NCBI GenBank assembly: GCA_963665005.2
Contig: CAXXTQ010000001.1
Span: 1,054,001 to 1,118,000 of the forward strand
Direction: 5' to 3'
From: G963665005 sp963665005
GTDB taxonomy: Bacteria > Bacillota > Clostridia > Christensenellales > SZUA-584
Length of the DNA: 64,000 nt
The notes under the pieces were generated by a model. That model worked only from the letters and a program-made list of their open reading frames with translations, was not told the DNA's origin and made no database searches. Numbering within the stretch: the first letter of the stretch is position 1; each line of letters starts with the position of its first letter. The position numbers were made by a program, and so were the translations under genes. This document shows, piece by piece, positions 25,415 through 32,572 of this stretch.

Positions 25415-26922
25415 GGACCTGTTGACAAATAGCCCAATTTTCTTCCCTATATGATATAATATAGGCATAAAAACATGGGGAGAAAACTGCCATGATGAAG
25501 CGCCAAAGGGGTAAGCAACTTGAATTAATATGCATGGATTTAAGCGAAATGATACCCGATAATCACTTATTAAAACAGATAGATAAACATATATCTTTTG
25601 ACTTTATATATGAAAAAGTAGAACATTTATACTCGGAGAGGGGTAGATCATCAATTGACCCGGTTGTTTTAATAAAAATGCTGATTGTTGGGTATCTATA
25701 CGGAATAAAGTCTGAGCGCCGATTAGAAGACGAAATTAGATTAAATATTGCATATAGGTGGTTCTGCGGTCTGGGAATGTCGGATAAAGTTCCAGATCAT
25801 TCAACTTTCAGCCAAAACAGAAGAAGGAGATTTAACGGCAGTGGAGTGTTTAAAGACATATTTAATGAAATTGTAATAAGATGCATCGAAGAAGGTCTTG
25901 TAGCTGGTGAAGATGTTGTAAGTGACGGAACATTCATTCCTGCAAATGCGACAAAGAGCAGTAAAATTATTATAAAGGAGACAGTTGAGAAAAGCGCAAT
26001 CAATTATATGGATGAATTGGATGCTGAGCTTTCCCAAATGAAGGGATATAAAGAACCAGAGCCCAAGCTGATTGATAAGGAGTTTTATAAAAGTACGACA
26101 GATACTGAATGCGGATATATAAATCAGCCAAACAAAAAGGGGCTGGGATACATGGCGGAAATGAGTGTGGATACGAAAAATGGCATTATAACCGGAGCAG
26201 ATGTATTTCCGGCAAACAATGGAACATACAATAATTCTCAAACATATAAAAAATCAGATTTCAGATACTGGGCTTTCTATTAAAAACTTAGCTCTAGATG
26301 GTGGATATGATACAGGCGCTGTACATAGGGGTCTAGAAATATTAGGTATAACTGGGTACACAAGCTTAAGGAATTTTCATAACAATCCCATGAAAAAAGG
26401 ATTTAATTATAATTCTCAAAAAGATTGCTTTATATGTCAATGCGGCAAAGAGTTGAGTTTTAAAAGAATAGTATACAAAAAAACCGCACAAAATTATTAT
26501 CGTATTTATCGAATCCCAAGAAAAGAATGTTTAAACTGGCCTCATCTCAATAAATGTGCAGTCGATAAAGGCGCAGTCAGAATTAATGCAAGCGCATATT
26601 ATCCGTCATTTTATGCCAATATGAAAAGGACTGAAACATCCGAATATCAGAGGCTTAAACGACTACGAAGCATCTGGTCTGAAGGTACATTTTCTGTACT
26701 AAAGCGGGAACACAAACTAAAACAGGCCAGTAAACGAGGTCTAAATCAACTGAATGAAGAATGCTTACTGGCAGCCATTGCACTGAACCTGAAACGGATG
26801 GCCAAGGCTATAAATACAATAAATCCATACCTTTTTACTTTAGTCAAATATATTACTGGATTCAGATATTTAAAATACAGCTTAATTAAGGTGGCGATTT
26901 AAGGGGATTTGTCAACAGGTCC
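25415..26922 (+). mobile_element. IS1182-family insertion sequence (inactive)
   Basis: The ends GGACCTGTTGACAAAT (left) and its exact complement (right) form a 16 bp inverted repeat. AAGATT occurs just outside both ends (25407 and 26923), compatible with a target duplication. The length is about 1.5 kb. The transposase is frameshifted. Confidence 0.8.
25492..26902 (+). pseudogene. IS1182-family transposase, single frameshift
   Basis: The first part (25492-26283) begins MMKRQRGKQLELICMDLSEMIPDNHLLKQIDKHISF. It contains the DUF772-type RPxxxxKMLIVGYLYGIKSERRLEDEIRLNIAYRWFCGL and the SDGTFIPANATKS Asp. The second part (about 26221-26902) continues in another frame with LALDGGYDTGAVHRGLEILG and IWSEGTFSVLKREHKLKQASKRGLNQLNEECLLAAIALNLKRM. 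The shift lies near AACAATGGAACA (26216-26227). Otherwise the full catalytic set is preserved, so the break is recent. Confidence 0.85.
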
Positions 26923-27237
26923 AAGATTCTACACTACCTATTTTTATTCTCAAAACTTTTAGTACCCGTATTAATTGGTACTTTGAGGAAATGAATTCTT
27001 AAGTATTTTCCCTTTTCATTTTTATTGTGGTTCAAGTACTTCAATGAGGCAATTGCGTACGTAATTTTTTGCAGGATAATTGAATAATGAATAAAAGGCC
27101 ATTTTTTGAATGTATTCCGCTATTGTATGACGTCAAAACGGAGGTTTAAGCGGAGTCACCGCGATCACATCACAGCTTTGAGCAGCTCGACCGGCATGCA
27201 ATGAATCAGCAAACCAATCGAGTTATTACAAACAATA

Positions 27238-27260
27238 GCGGTGTAACACACTACACTTTG
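27238..27260 (-). other. MobV-type oriT-like nick site
   Basis: On the minus strand the text is CAAAGTGTAGTGTGTTACAC. The pMV158-type (MobV) origin has AAAGTATAGTGTG/TTATAC, with the nick after TAGTGTG. The core AAAGTnTAGTGTGTTAnAC is conserved. No intact MobV relaxase gene remains in the element, so the site could only act with a relaxase supplied by another element. Identification is from a remembered consensus, not a search. Confidence 0.55.
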
Positions 27261-27381
27261 TGCCTGCAAAGTTATGTGCCAAAGGGATAACCCTTTGGAA
27301 ACCCAAAAGCAGAAGAAACTGTGATTGAAACTAAAGCAAGATATGTTTATTATTTTTTTCTTTTTTACCTGTGGACGATAT

Positions 27382-27406
27382 GTTATAATAAAGTGATAAT
27401 TATAAC
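27382..27406 (+). promoter_or_regulatory. Inverted repeat overlapping the probable recombinase promoter
   Basis: GTTATAAT (27382-27389) and ATTATAAC (27399-27406) are perfect inverted repeats with a 9 nt spacer. The left arm contains a TATAAT-like -10, and the right arm is 19 bp before the recombinase start codon. Binding here would occlude transcription. A mother-cell (sigma-E) promoter is expected for a skin recombinase, but I could not recognise one with confidence. Confidence 0.45.
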
Positions 27407-27424
27407 ATAAATTAAGGTGAAATT

Positions 27425-29212
27425 ATGAGAAAGAACAATATTGCGATTTACTCCAGAAAGTCAAAGTTTACTGGTAAGGGTGAAAGCATTGAGAATCAAA
27501 TTGAGTTATGCCGACAGTATATTGCGACGCATTATTCGGATGTAGATGAGAGCGAAATTATCATTTATGAAGATGAAGGTTTCTCCGGCGGTAATATTGA
27601 GCGCCCGGAATTTAAAAGAATGATGGAGAATGCAAAAACTCACAAATTTAAAGCAGTTGTCTGTTACCGGTTGGACCGGATCAGCCGTAATATTGGTGAC
27701 TTTGCAAAGCTGATCGAGGAACTCAATGATCTGCACATATCCTTTGTTTCTATAAAAGAACAGTTTGACACATCATCTCCTTTGGGACGGGCGATGATGT
27801 ATATTGCATCCGTTTTCTCTCAGCTTGAGAGAGAAACGATAGCGGAACGTATACGCGATAATATGCATGAGCTGTCCAAAACGGGGCGCTGGCTTGGAGG
27901 CACTACTCCCACTGGCTATGCTTCTGAGGGAATTGAGAATGTAACCGTTGACGGGAAAATAAAAAAGGCCTGTAAGCTAAAGCTGATACCCGAAGAAGCG
28001 AAGTTGGTGCAATTGATTTTTAAGAAGTTTATCGAAACCAATTCTTTGACAAAAACAGAAACATATTTGATTCAGAATAACTACAAGACGAAAAACGGCA
28101 AATTATTTACACGCTTTGCAATAAAAAATATCCTACGCAATCCGGTTTATATGATTGCTGAAAAACAAGCATATGAATATCTGACTGAAAATGATGTGGA
28201 CTTGTTTGCTGAAGAAGCGGACTTTGACGGTATACATGGCGTTATGGCGTATAACCGAACAATTCAAAAAGCAGGTAGGGCCAACCAGCTTCGGGATATG
28301 AATGAATGGATCGTTTCGGTCGGCGAACATAAGGGACTGATTAATAGTGCCGATTGGATTAAGGTGCAAAAGCAATTGGAACAAAATCGATCTAAGTCGT
28401 ATCGTAAGCCGCGTAGCAATGTAGCTCTTCTATCGGGTTTGTTATATTGCGGTGCTTGCGGCGAGTATATGCGGCCGAAGCTGAGCAAACGGTTAAATGC
28501 TCAGGGAGAGCAGATTTTCAGCTATCTCTGTACGCTAAAAGAAAAAAGCTGTCAGCATTGTTGCAAAATGAAGAACGTCAACGGAAATATGCTGGATAGG
28601 ATGATTTGCGAGGAGATAAAGAAGCTTTCGGAAGATAGCTCAGAGTTCATGCGCCAGCTTGAAAACAGCAAACGCGAGCTTACATCCAATCGGGAAGAAT
28701 ACGAAGATAATTTAGATATGCTCAAGGATTCGCTGGACAAAAACGAAAAGGAAATTTGCGGACTCGTAAACGCTTTGACCAAGGCATCCGGGACATCTGC
28801 CGAGGATTACATCATGAAGCAGATCGACGAATTGCATAATAAAGGGGAGTTATTCAAACGACGGATAAAGGAATTGGAAAGCCTGACGGCCAGCCATGAA
28901 CTGTCCGATATCGAGTTTGATATCATTCGTCAGGTTCTTGCTTCATTTAAAAACACGTTTGACGACATGAGTGTTGAGCAAAAACGGTCAGCACTGCGGA
29001 CTTTTGTAAAAAAGGTGGTTTGGGACGGCAAAAATGTCCATGTTTATCTGTTCGGCTCCGATGAGGGAGAGGGAATTGATCTGCCGGAGGACGAATTGAA
29101 GCCGCTGGGTGAGAATAGCAAACGAAGTGCTCATGGCGCTTCGGTCGAGCAAAAAAATAAGGTGCGAGGTATCGCTCAGCGATCCTATAGGAGTAGACAA
29201 AGAGGGCAATGA
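27425..29212 (+). CDS. Large serine recombinase of the sigK intervening element (SpoIVCA-like)
   Basis: A 595-residue site-specific recombinase. The N-terminal resolvase domain (about 1-155) has IAIYSRKS with catalytic Ser13, then ENQIELCRQYI, YEDEGFSGGNIERPEF and the active-site arginines in VCYRLDRISRN. The recombinase domain (about 160-300) contains TPTGYASEG. A zinc ribbon, CGACGEYMRPK...CTLKEKSCQHC (about 343-380), and a long coiled coil (about 395-480) follow. These are the features of TnpX/SpoIVCA-type large serine recombinases. The frame crosses attR, so its last 29 residues are encoded by sigK sequence; excision would replace them. It is expected to excise the element in the mother cell. 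Confidence 0.93.
   Translation: MRKNNIAIYSRKSKFTGKGESIENQIELCRQYIATHYSDVDESEIIIYEDEGFSGGNIERPEFKRMMENAKTHKFKAVVCYRLDRISRNIGDFAKLIEELNDLHISFVSIKEQFDTSSPLGRAMMYIASVFSQLERETIAERIRDNMHELSKTGRWLGGTTPTGYASEGIENVTVDGKIKKACKLKLIPEEAKLVQLIFKKFIETNSLTKTETYLIQNNYKTKNGKLFTRFAIKNILRNPVYMIAEKQAYEYLTENDVDLFAEEADFDGIHGVMAYNRTIQKAGRANQLRDMNEWIVSVGEHKGLINSADWIKVQKQLEQNRSKSYRKPRSNVALLSGLLYCGACGEYMRPKLSKRLNAQGEQIFSYLCTLKEKSCQHCCKMKNVNGNMLDRMICEEIKKLSEDSSEFMRQLENSKRELTSNREEYEDNLDMLKDSLDKNEKEICGLVNALTKASGTSAEDYIMKQIDELHNKGELFKRRIKELESLTASHELSDIEFDIIRQVLASFKNTFDDMSVEQKRSALRTFVKKVVWDGKNVHVYLFGSDEGEGIDLPEDELKPLGENSKRSAHGASVEQKNKVRGIAQRSYRSRQRGQ
29120..29122 (+). other. attR crossover of the sigK intervening element
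   Basis: The AAA within ATAGCAAACGAAGTG (29115-29129) is the partner of 3462-3464. Recombination joins codon GAA (3460-3462) to AAC (rebuilt from 3463-3464 plus 29123) and GAA (29124), restoring the I-E-N-E reading of sigma-K. The other product closes the element as a circle with the recombinase gene running through the joint. Confidence 0.85.
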
Positions 29213-29492
29213 AATATCGCTTATTGACATACTCGGTACGAAAGAGGATTTGGTCGCCGAACAGGCAGAGCTTAGAATTCAGACAAAAAAACTCTACGGT
29301 ATGCTCACAAAATGCCTGACAAAAAGAGAAAAAGCTGTTTTGCAGATGAGATACGGGCTTTGCGGTATGCGCCCTCAAACGCAAAGAGAGATAGCGAAAA
29401 AAACGGGAATATCGCGTTCGTATGTATCGCGTATAGAAAGCAAAGCAATTGCAAAATTAGCGCAGGAACTAGAGAAAAATACTGGACTTTAG
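29121..29492 (+). CDS. sigK: RNA polymerase sigma-K, 3' part
   Basis: The C-terminal 123 codons of sigma-K. From the junction it reads NEVLMALRSSKKIRCEVSLSDPIGVDKEGNEISLIDILGTKEDL (end of region 2 and region 3). Region 4 follows: LTKREKAVLQMRYGLCGMRPQTQREIAKKTGISRSYVSRIESKAIAKL, with the HTH that reads the -35 box. It has no start or ribosome site of its own: an open GTG at 29109 is element sequence. Its reading frame is expressed only after excision joins it to 3139-3464. It overlaps the recombinase 3' end (to 29212) in another frame. Total rebuilt length is 231 residues, normal for the family. Confidence 0.95.
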   Translation, partial: NEVLMALRSSKKIRCEVSLSDPIGVDKEGNEISLIDILGTKEDLVAEQAELRIQTKKLYGMLTKCLTKREKAVLQMRYGLCGMRPQTQREIAKKTGISRSYVSRIESKAIAKLAQELEKNTGL

Positions 29493-29569
29493 GCGCGGCT
29501 ATGGTTTAATATAACGATAAGCGGCAAAAACGGCTGTGGTAAGAAACAGGGCAAGACAAAAGGAGTTTC

Positions 29570-30427
29570 ATGGTTTTATTCGGACCTGCGGGCAACTCTA
29601 AGAGTTTTTACGATACAGGGCACAAAAATACATACGAGGCGTTCGAGTGGATAGCGGGAATGGGGCTGTCTGCATATGAGTATTCTTTCGGGCGGGGTGT
29701 GAGAATAACACAGCCGACGGCAGAGCTTATAGGGCAAAAGGCCGCCGAGAACGGCATAACGCTTAGTGTGCACGCGCCGTATTATATAAATTTTTCCGCG
29801 AGCGAAGAGGAACAGGCACAGAATAACATGCGCTATCTTTCGCAATCGGCAAGGGCGGCAAAATGGATGGGCGCAAAAAGGGTAGTGTTTCATCCGGGTT
29901 CGCAGATGAAAATGGAAAGAGCAGAGGCTTTTCACAGAGTCAAAGAAGGCCTTCAGATAGCAATTGGGCATCTCGAGAACGAGCAGCTCTGGGATGTTGA
30001 GATATGCCCCGAAACTATGGGCAAAATAAAACAGATAGGCGATTTGGAAGAGATTATAGAGCTTTGCCGCATAGACGAGCGCATAGTCCCCGCGATAGAT
30101 TTCGGGCACCTTCATGCAAGAGCCCGAGGCGGTATTAAGACAGCCGAAGACTATGCACATATTTTGGACAGGCTTCAAGATTCTCTCGGAGGATACAGGG
30201 CGAAACATTTTCATGTGCATTTTTGTAAGATAGAATTTACCGCTGCGGGAGAGAAAAGGCACAGGACGTTTGCCGATGAAGGGTTCGGGCCGGATTTTCG
30301 TCCGCTTGCAAGACAGATAGCATGGAGAGATTTATCGCCCGTAATGATATGCGAATCTAAAGGAACTATGGCTGAAGACGCGGTGGAAATGCAAAGAATT
30401 TTCGCCGAGGAGCTTTTAAAACTATGA
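29570..30427 (+). CDS. Endonuclease IV-like / sugar-isomerase-like TIM barrel protein
   Basis: A 285-residue AP-endonuclease-2 fold protein: MVLFGPAGNSKSFYDTGHKNTYEAFEWIAGMGLSAYEYSFGRG, LSVHAPYYINFSA, VVFHPGSQMKM, VEICPETMGK, VPAIDFGHLHARARGG, HFHVHFCKIEF and ICESKGTMAEDA. The H, E, D and H residues on successive strands are the metal-ion ligands of endonuclease IV-type enzymes, so DNA-repair AP endonuclease activity is plausible. Sequence alone does not exclude an isomerase. The ATG has AAAGGAG upstream. It overlaps the downstream peptidase start by 4 bp, so the operon probably runs through efp. It lies outside the intervening element. Confidence 0.75.
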   Translation: MVLFGPAGNSKSFYDTGHKNTYEAFEWIAGMGLSAYEYSFGRGVRITQPTAELIGQKAAENGITLSVHAPYYINFSASEEEQAQNNMRYLSQSARAAKWMGAKRVVFHPGSQMKMERAEAFHRVKEGLQIAIGHLENEQLWDVEICPETMGKIKQIGDLEEIIELCRIDERIVPAIDFGHLHARARGGIKTAEDYAHILDRLQDSLGGYRAKHFHVHFCKIEFTAAGEKRHRTFADEGFGPDFRPLARQIAWRDLSPVMICESKGTMAEDAVEMQRIFAEELLKL

Positions 30428-31479
30428 GGATAAAAAAGCTAAAAGAAAATATGGAGCAAAAAGCGGATGCCGCGCTTATTACAGCGCAGGAAAACGTGAC
30501 GTATTATTCGCGGTTTTCGGGCGACAGCAGCCAGCTTTTGATAACGGACGCAGGCAAGTTTTTATTTACCGATTTTCGGTACGCAGAGCAGGCCGAGGGG
30601 CAAACAGATTTTACAGTAGTTGTAACCAAAAACGGTTTGAGAAACCAAACGATATTCGAATACGCTAAAAAGCAGAAAGCTTCGCGCATTGGTATAGATT
30701 TAGCCGATGTGTTATACAACGATTATAAAAACTATCTCGAGTTTACAGACGAAGGCGATATTATAGACTTGTCGCCCATGATATCGTTACAGCGGAGCAT
30801 AAAAGACGCCGATGAGATAGAGGTTATAGCCAAAGGCGCGGTGCATAACGATAAATTGTTCGAGCATATGTGCGCGTTTTTAAAGCCGGGGATAAGCGAA
30901 ACGGATATTATGGCAGAAATCATTTACTACATGAACCGCCGCGGAGCCGACAGCTCGTTTGCACCCATTGCAGCGTCGGGAGAAAATTCGAGCCTTCCTC
31001 ATGCGAAACCTACAGGCAGGAAGATAAAAAAAGGCGATTTTGTTACTATGGATTACGGCTGTAAGTTCGGCAGTTATTGTTCTGATTTTACACGTACGGT
31101 CGCGATTTACGATATAGACAATGATAAGCAAAAAGTATATGATATAGTAAAATGTGCGGGAGACAAAGCTCTTGCCGCGCTTAAGCCGGGCATGACGGCA
31201 AAAAGTGTTGACGCTGTGGCACGAGATTATATTACCGATATGGGATATGGCGAGGCTTTCGGGCACGGGCTCGGGCACGGAGTAGGTTTGCAGATACACG
31301 AAGCACCGTCGCTAAACAACATGGGCGAAACTATACTAGAGCCGGGCATGGTCGTAACAATAGAGCCCGGGATTTATCTTAAAGGCGAATACGGAGTGCG
31401 CATAGAAGATTTGTGTGTTATAACGGACAGCGGTTGCGATAATCTTACAAGCGCGCCGCGTGATTTAATAATAATATAA
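30424..31479 (+). CDS. Xaa-Pro peptidase, M24 family (PepP/PepQ-like)
   Basis: A 351-residue metallopeptidase. The N-terminal creatinase-like domain (1-125) includes ALITAQENVTYYSRFSG. The catalytic pita-bread domain carries the five metal ligands: FVTMDYGCKFGSYCSDFTRTVAI (two Asp), GHGLGHGVGLQIHEAP (His), VVTIEPGIY (Glu) and YGVRIEDL (Glu). It cleaves N-terminal residues preceding proline. An M24 peptidase next to efp is a conserved Firmicutes arrangement, so the shared operon is expected. The start overlaps the upstream stop (ATGA). Confidence 0.92.
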   Translation: MRIKKLKENMEQKADAALITAQENVTYYSRFSGDSSQLLITDAGKFLFTDFRYAEQAEGQTDFTVVVTKNGLRNQTIFEYAKKQKASRIGIDLADVLYNDYKNYLEFTDEGDIIDLSPMISLQRSIKDADEIEVIAKGAVHNDKLFEHMCAFLKPGISETDIMAEIIYYMNRRGADSSFAPIAASGENSSLPHAKPTGRKIKKGDFVTMDYGCKFGSYCSDFTRTVAIYDIDNDKQKVYDIVKCAGDKALAALKPGMTAKSVDAVARDYITDMGYGEAFGHGLGHGVGLQIHEAPSLNNMGETILEPGMVVTIEPGIYLKGEYGVRIEDLCVITDSGCDNLTSAPRDLIII

Positions 31480-31495
31480 TTGGCGGAGGTAAAAA

Positions 31496-32053
31496 ATGAT
31501 ATCAGCCGGAGATTTTAAAAAAGGAATAACTATCGAGATTGACGGACAGGTTTGGGTGATTGTGGATTTTCAGCACGTTAAACCAGGAAAGGGAGCTGCT
31601 TTTGTGCGCACTAAGATGAAAAACGTAATGCAGGGCAATGTGCTTGAAAAAAGCTTCAGCCCTTCAGAGAAGTTTCCAAGAGCGCATGTTGAGACAAAAG
31701 AGATGGAGTATCTTTACAGCGACGGAGAGCTTTACCACTTCATGGACAGCGAAACATTCGAACAGCTTCCGCTTAATAAAGCGCAGGTAGAAGACGCTCT
31801 TTTGTTTATAAAAGAAAATATGAAAGTTACTATAAAATTCTTTAAAGGCGCGGCGTTTTCCGTTGAGCCGCCGAATTTTGTTGAGCTTGTGGTTGCGCAG
31901 GCTGACCCCGGGCATAAGGGAGATACTGCAACGGGAGGAAACAAACCGGCAGTGCTCGAGACGGGCGCAAAGCTTATGGTGCCGCTTTTTATAAACGAGG
32001 GCGACCTTATAAGAGTAGACACGCGCACGGGCGAGTACATGGAAAGAGCGTAA
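31496..32053 (+). CDS. efp: Translation elongation factor P
   Basis: A 185-residue EF-P with three OB-like domains. The N-terminal KOW-like domain holds KPGKGAAFVRTKMKN with the modifiable Lys32 in the tip loop. The middle is ENMKVTIKFFKGAAFSVEPPNFVELVV. The C-terminal signature is GDLIRVDTRTGEYMERA. EF-P relieves ribosome stalling at polyproline stretches. GGAGG is at the ideal distance from ATG. It is the third gene of the isomerase-like/M24 peptidase/efp operon. A full-length, canonical copy. Confidence 0.96.
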   Translation: MISAGDFKKGITIEIDGQVWVIVDFQHVKPGKGAAFVRTKMKNVMQGNVLEKSFSPSEKFPRAHVETKEMEYLYSDGELYHFMDSETFEQLPLNKAQVEDALLFIKENMKVTIKFFKGAAFSVEPPNFVELVVAQADPGHKGDTATGGNKPAVLETGAKLMVPLFINEGDLIRVDTRTGEYMERA

Positions 32054-32068
32054 ATATTCAAGGAAGCT

Positions 32069-32503
32069 ATGATACAAAAATTTGAGCCGAACGGCGAGCA
32101 GATTCGTAAGATTATGCGCATATGGGAAAACAGCGTTATAAAAGCACATAAGTTTATTCCCAAAGCGTACTGGAAAGAGAATTACAGCGTTGTAAAAGAA
32201 AAATACCTGCCTGCGGCACAAACATATGTATTTAAAGAACAAGATATAATACAAGGCTTTATAAGCATACTGGACGGAAAGTTTATAGGCGCATTGTTTG
32301 TTGGTATCGAGTACCAGAGAAAAGGTATCGGGGAAAAGCTATTGCAATTCGCTTTAAAAAAATACGGCAATCTTCGATTAGCAGTTTATAAGAAAAACAA
32401 AGGCGCTGTGGATTTTTATAAAAAGAACGGATTCGCTGTAATTAAGGAACGGATAAACGAAGAAACAAAAGAAAGCGAATATATTATGGCTTTTGAAGAA
32501 TGA
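32069..32503 (+). CDS. GNAT-family N-acetyltransferase
   Basis: A 144-residue acetyltransferase with the acetyl-CoA loop ALFVGIEYQRKGIGEKLLQFALKK (Q/R-x-x-G-x-G, about residues 72-94) and AVYKKNKGAVDFYKKNGF typical of the C-terminal half. It is 15 bp downstream of efp and followed by a strong terminator, so it is likely co-transcribed at the operon's end. The substrate is unknown. Confidence 0.85.
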   Translation: MIQKFEPNGEQIRKIMRIWENSVIKAHKFIPKAYWKENYSVVKEKYLPAAQTYVFKEQDIIQGFISILDGKFIGALFVGIEYQRKGIGEKLLQFALKKYGNLRLAVYKKNKGAVDFYKKNGFAVIKERINEETKESEYIMAFEE

Positions 32504-32514
32504 AAAAGCAATGA

Positions 32515-32540
32515 GGCTCGGGGAGACCCGGGTCTTTTTT
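32515..32540 (+). terminator. Rho-independent terminator after the efp-acetyltransferase operon
   Basis: GGCTCGGG pairs with CCCGGGTC (two G-U pairs) around a GAGA tetraloop and is followed by six Ts. It lies 12 bp after the acetyltransferase stop and shields the convergent HAD gene. Confidence 0.75.
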
Positions 32541-32572
32541 GTTAGGAATATGGAACCATAATACTTAACTGA

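Larger units (their letters stand above)
26923..27424. other. 502 bp non-coding control region upstream of the recombinase
   Basis: No gene is present. It holds the oriT-like site (27238-27260), a perfect 8-bp hairpin CCAAAGGG-ATAA-CCCTTTGG (27279-27298), and an inverted repeat overlapping the probable recombinase promoter (27382-27406). The arrangement of nick site plus hairpin upstream of a mobility gene suggests a former transfer origin. Confidence 0.6.
3465..29122 (+). mobile_element. sigK intervening ('skin'-type) element carrying a carbohydrate transport and catabolism module
   Basis: A 25.66 kb element splits sigK between codons 108/109 and the remainder, at the same ENE codons used by known skin elements. 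It has a large serine recombinase at its right end, a tandem-HTH gene and a TnpW-like gene at its left end, a MobV-type oriT-like site at 27238-27260, and no phage structural genes. Cargo, all on the plus strand: Gfo/Idh and TIM-barrel pair (6289-8274), ABC importer (10616-15389), flavin-reductase-like protein (15879), PfkB kinase (17970), second TIM-barrel and Gfo/Idh pair (19289-21436), and GntR regulator (24388). IS3, IS5 and IS1182 relatives, all inactivated, lie between them. Excision in the mother cell is inferred from the Bacillus and Clostridioides skin systems. Confidence 0.9.

Noticed and set aside
25323..25432. A zinc-ribbon gene (CKKCKTALEKCFF, WWRCE)
   Set aside because: The short frame between the IS3 remnant and the IS1182 end has cysteine pairs but no credible start and only about 37 codons; it is probably a fragment.
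27182..27240. Short minus-strand frame (DWFADSLHAGRAAQSCDVIAV) upstream of the oriT-like site
   Set aside because: It has no start or ribosome site and is interrupted on both sides, and I could not match it to a relaxase. It may be a remnant but is not supported.
3465..29122. Prophage
   Set aside because: No capsid, tail, portal, terminase or lysis genes were found among the ORFs. The recombinase, TnpW-like gene and oriT-like site suggest a mobilizable element instead.
29109..29492. The downstream sigK half as an independent gene starting at GTG 29109
   Set aside because: The GTG lies in element DNA, has no ribosome site, and would make a sigma factor without region 2. It is a by-product of an open frame across attR.
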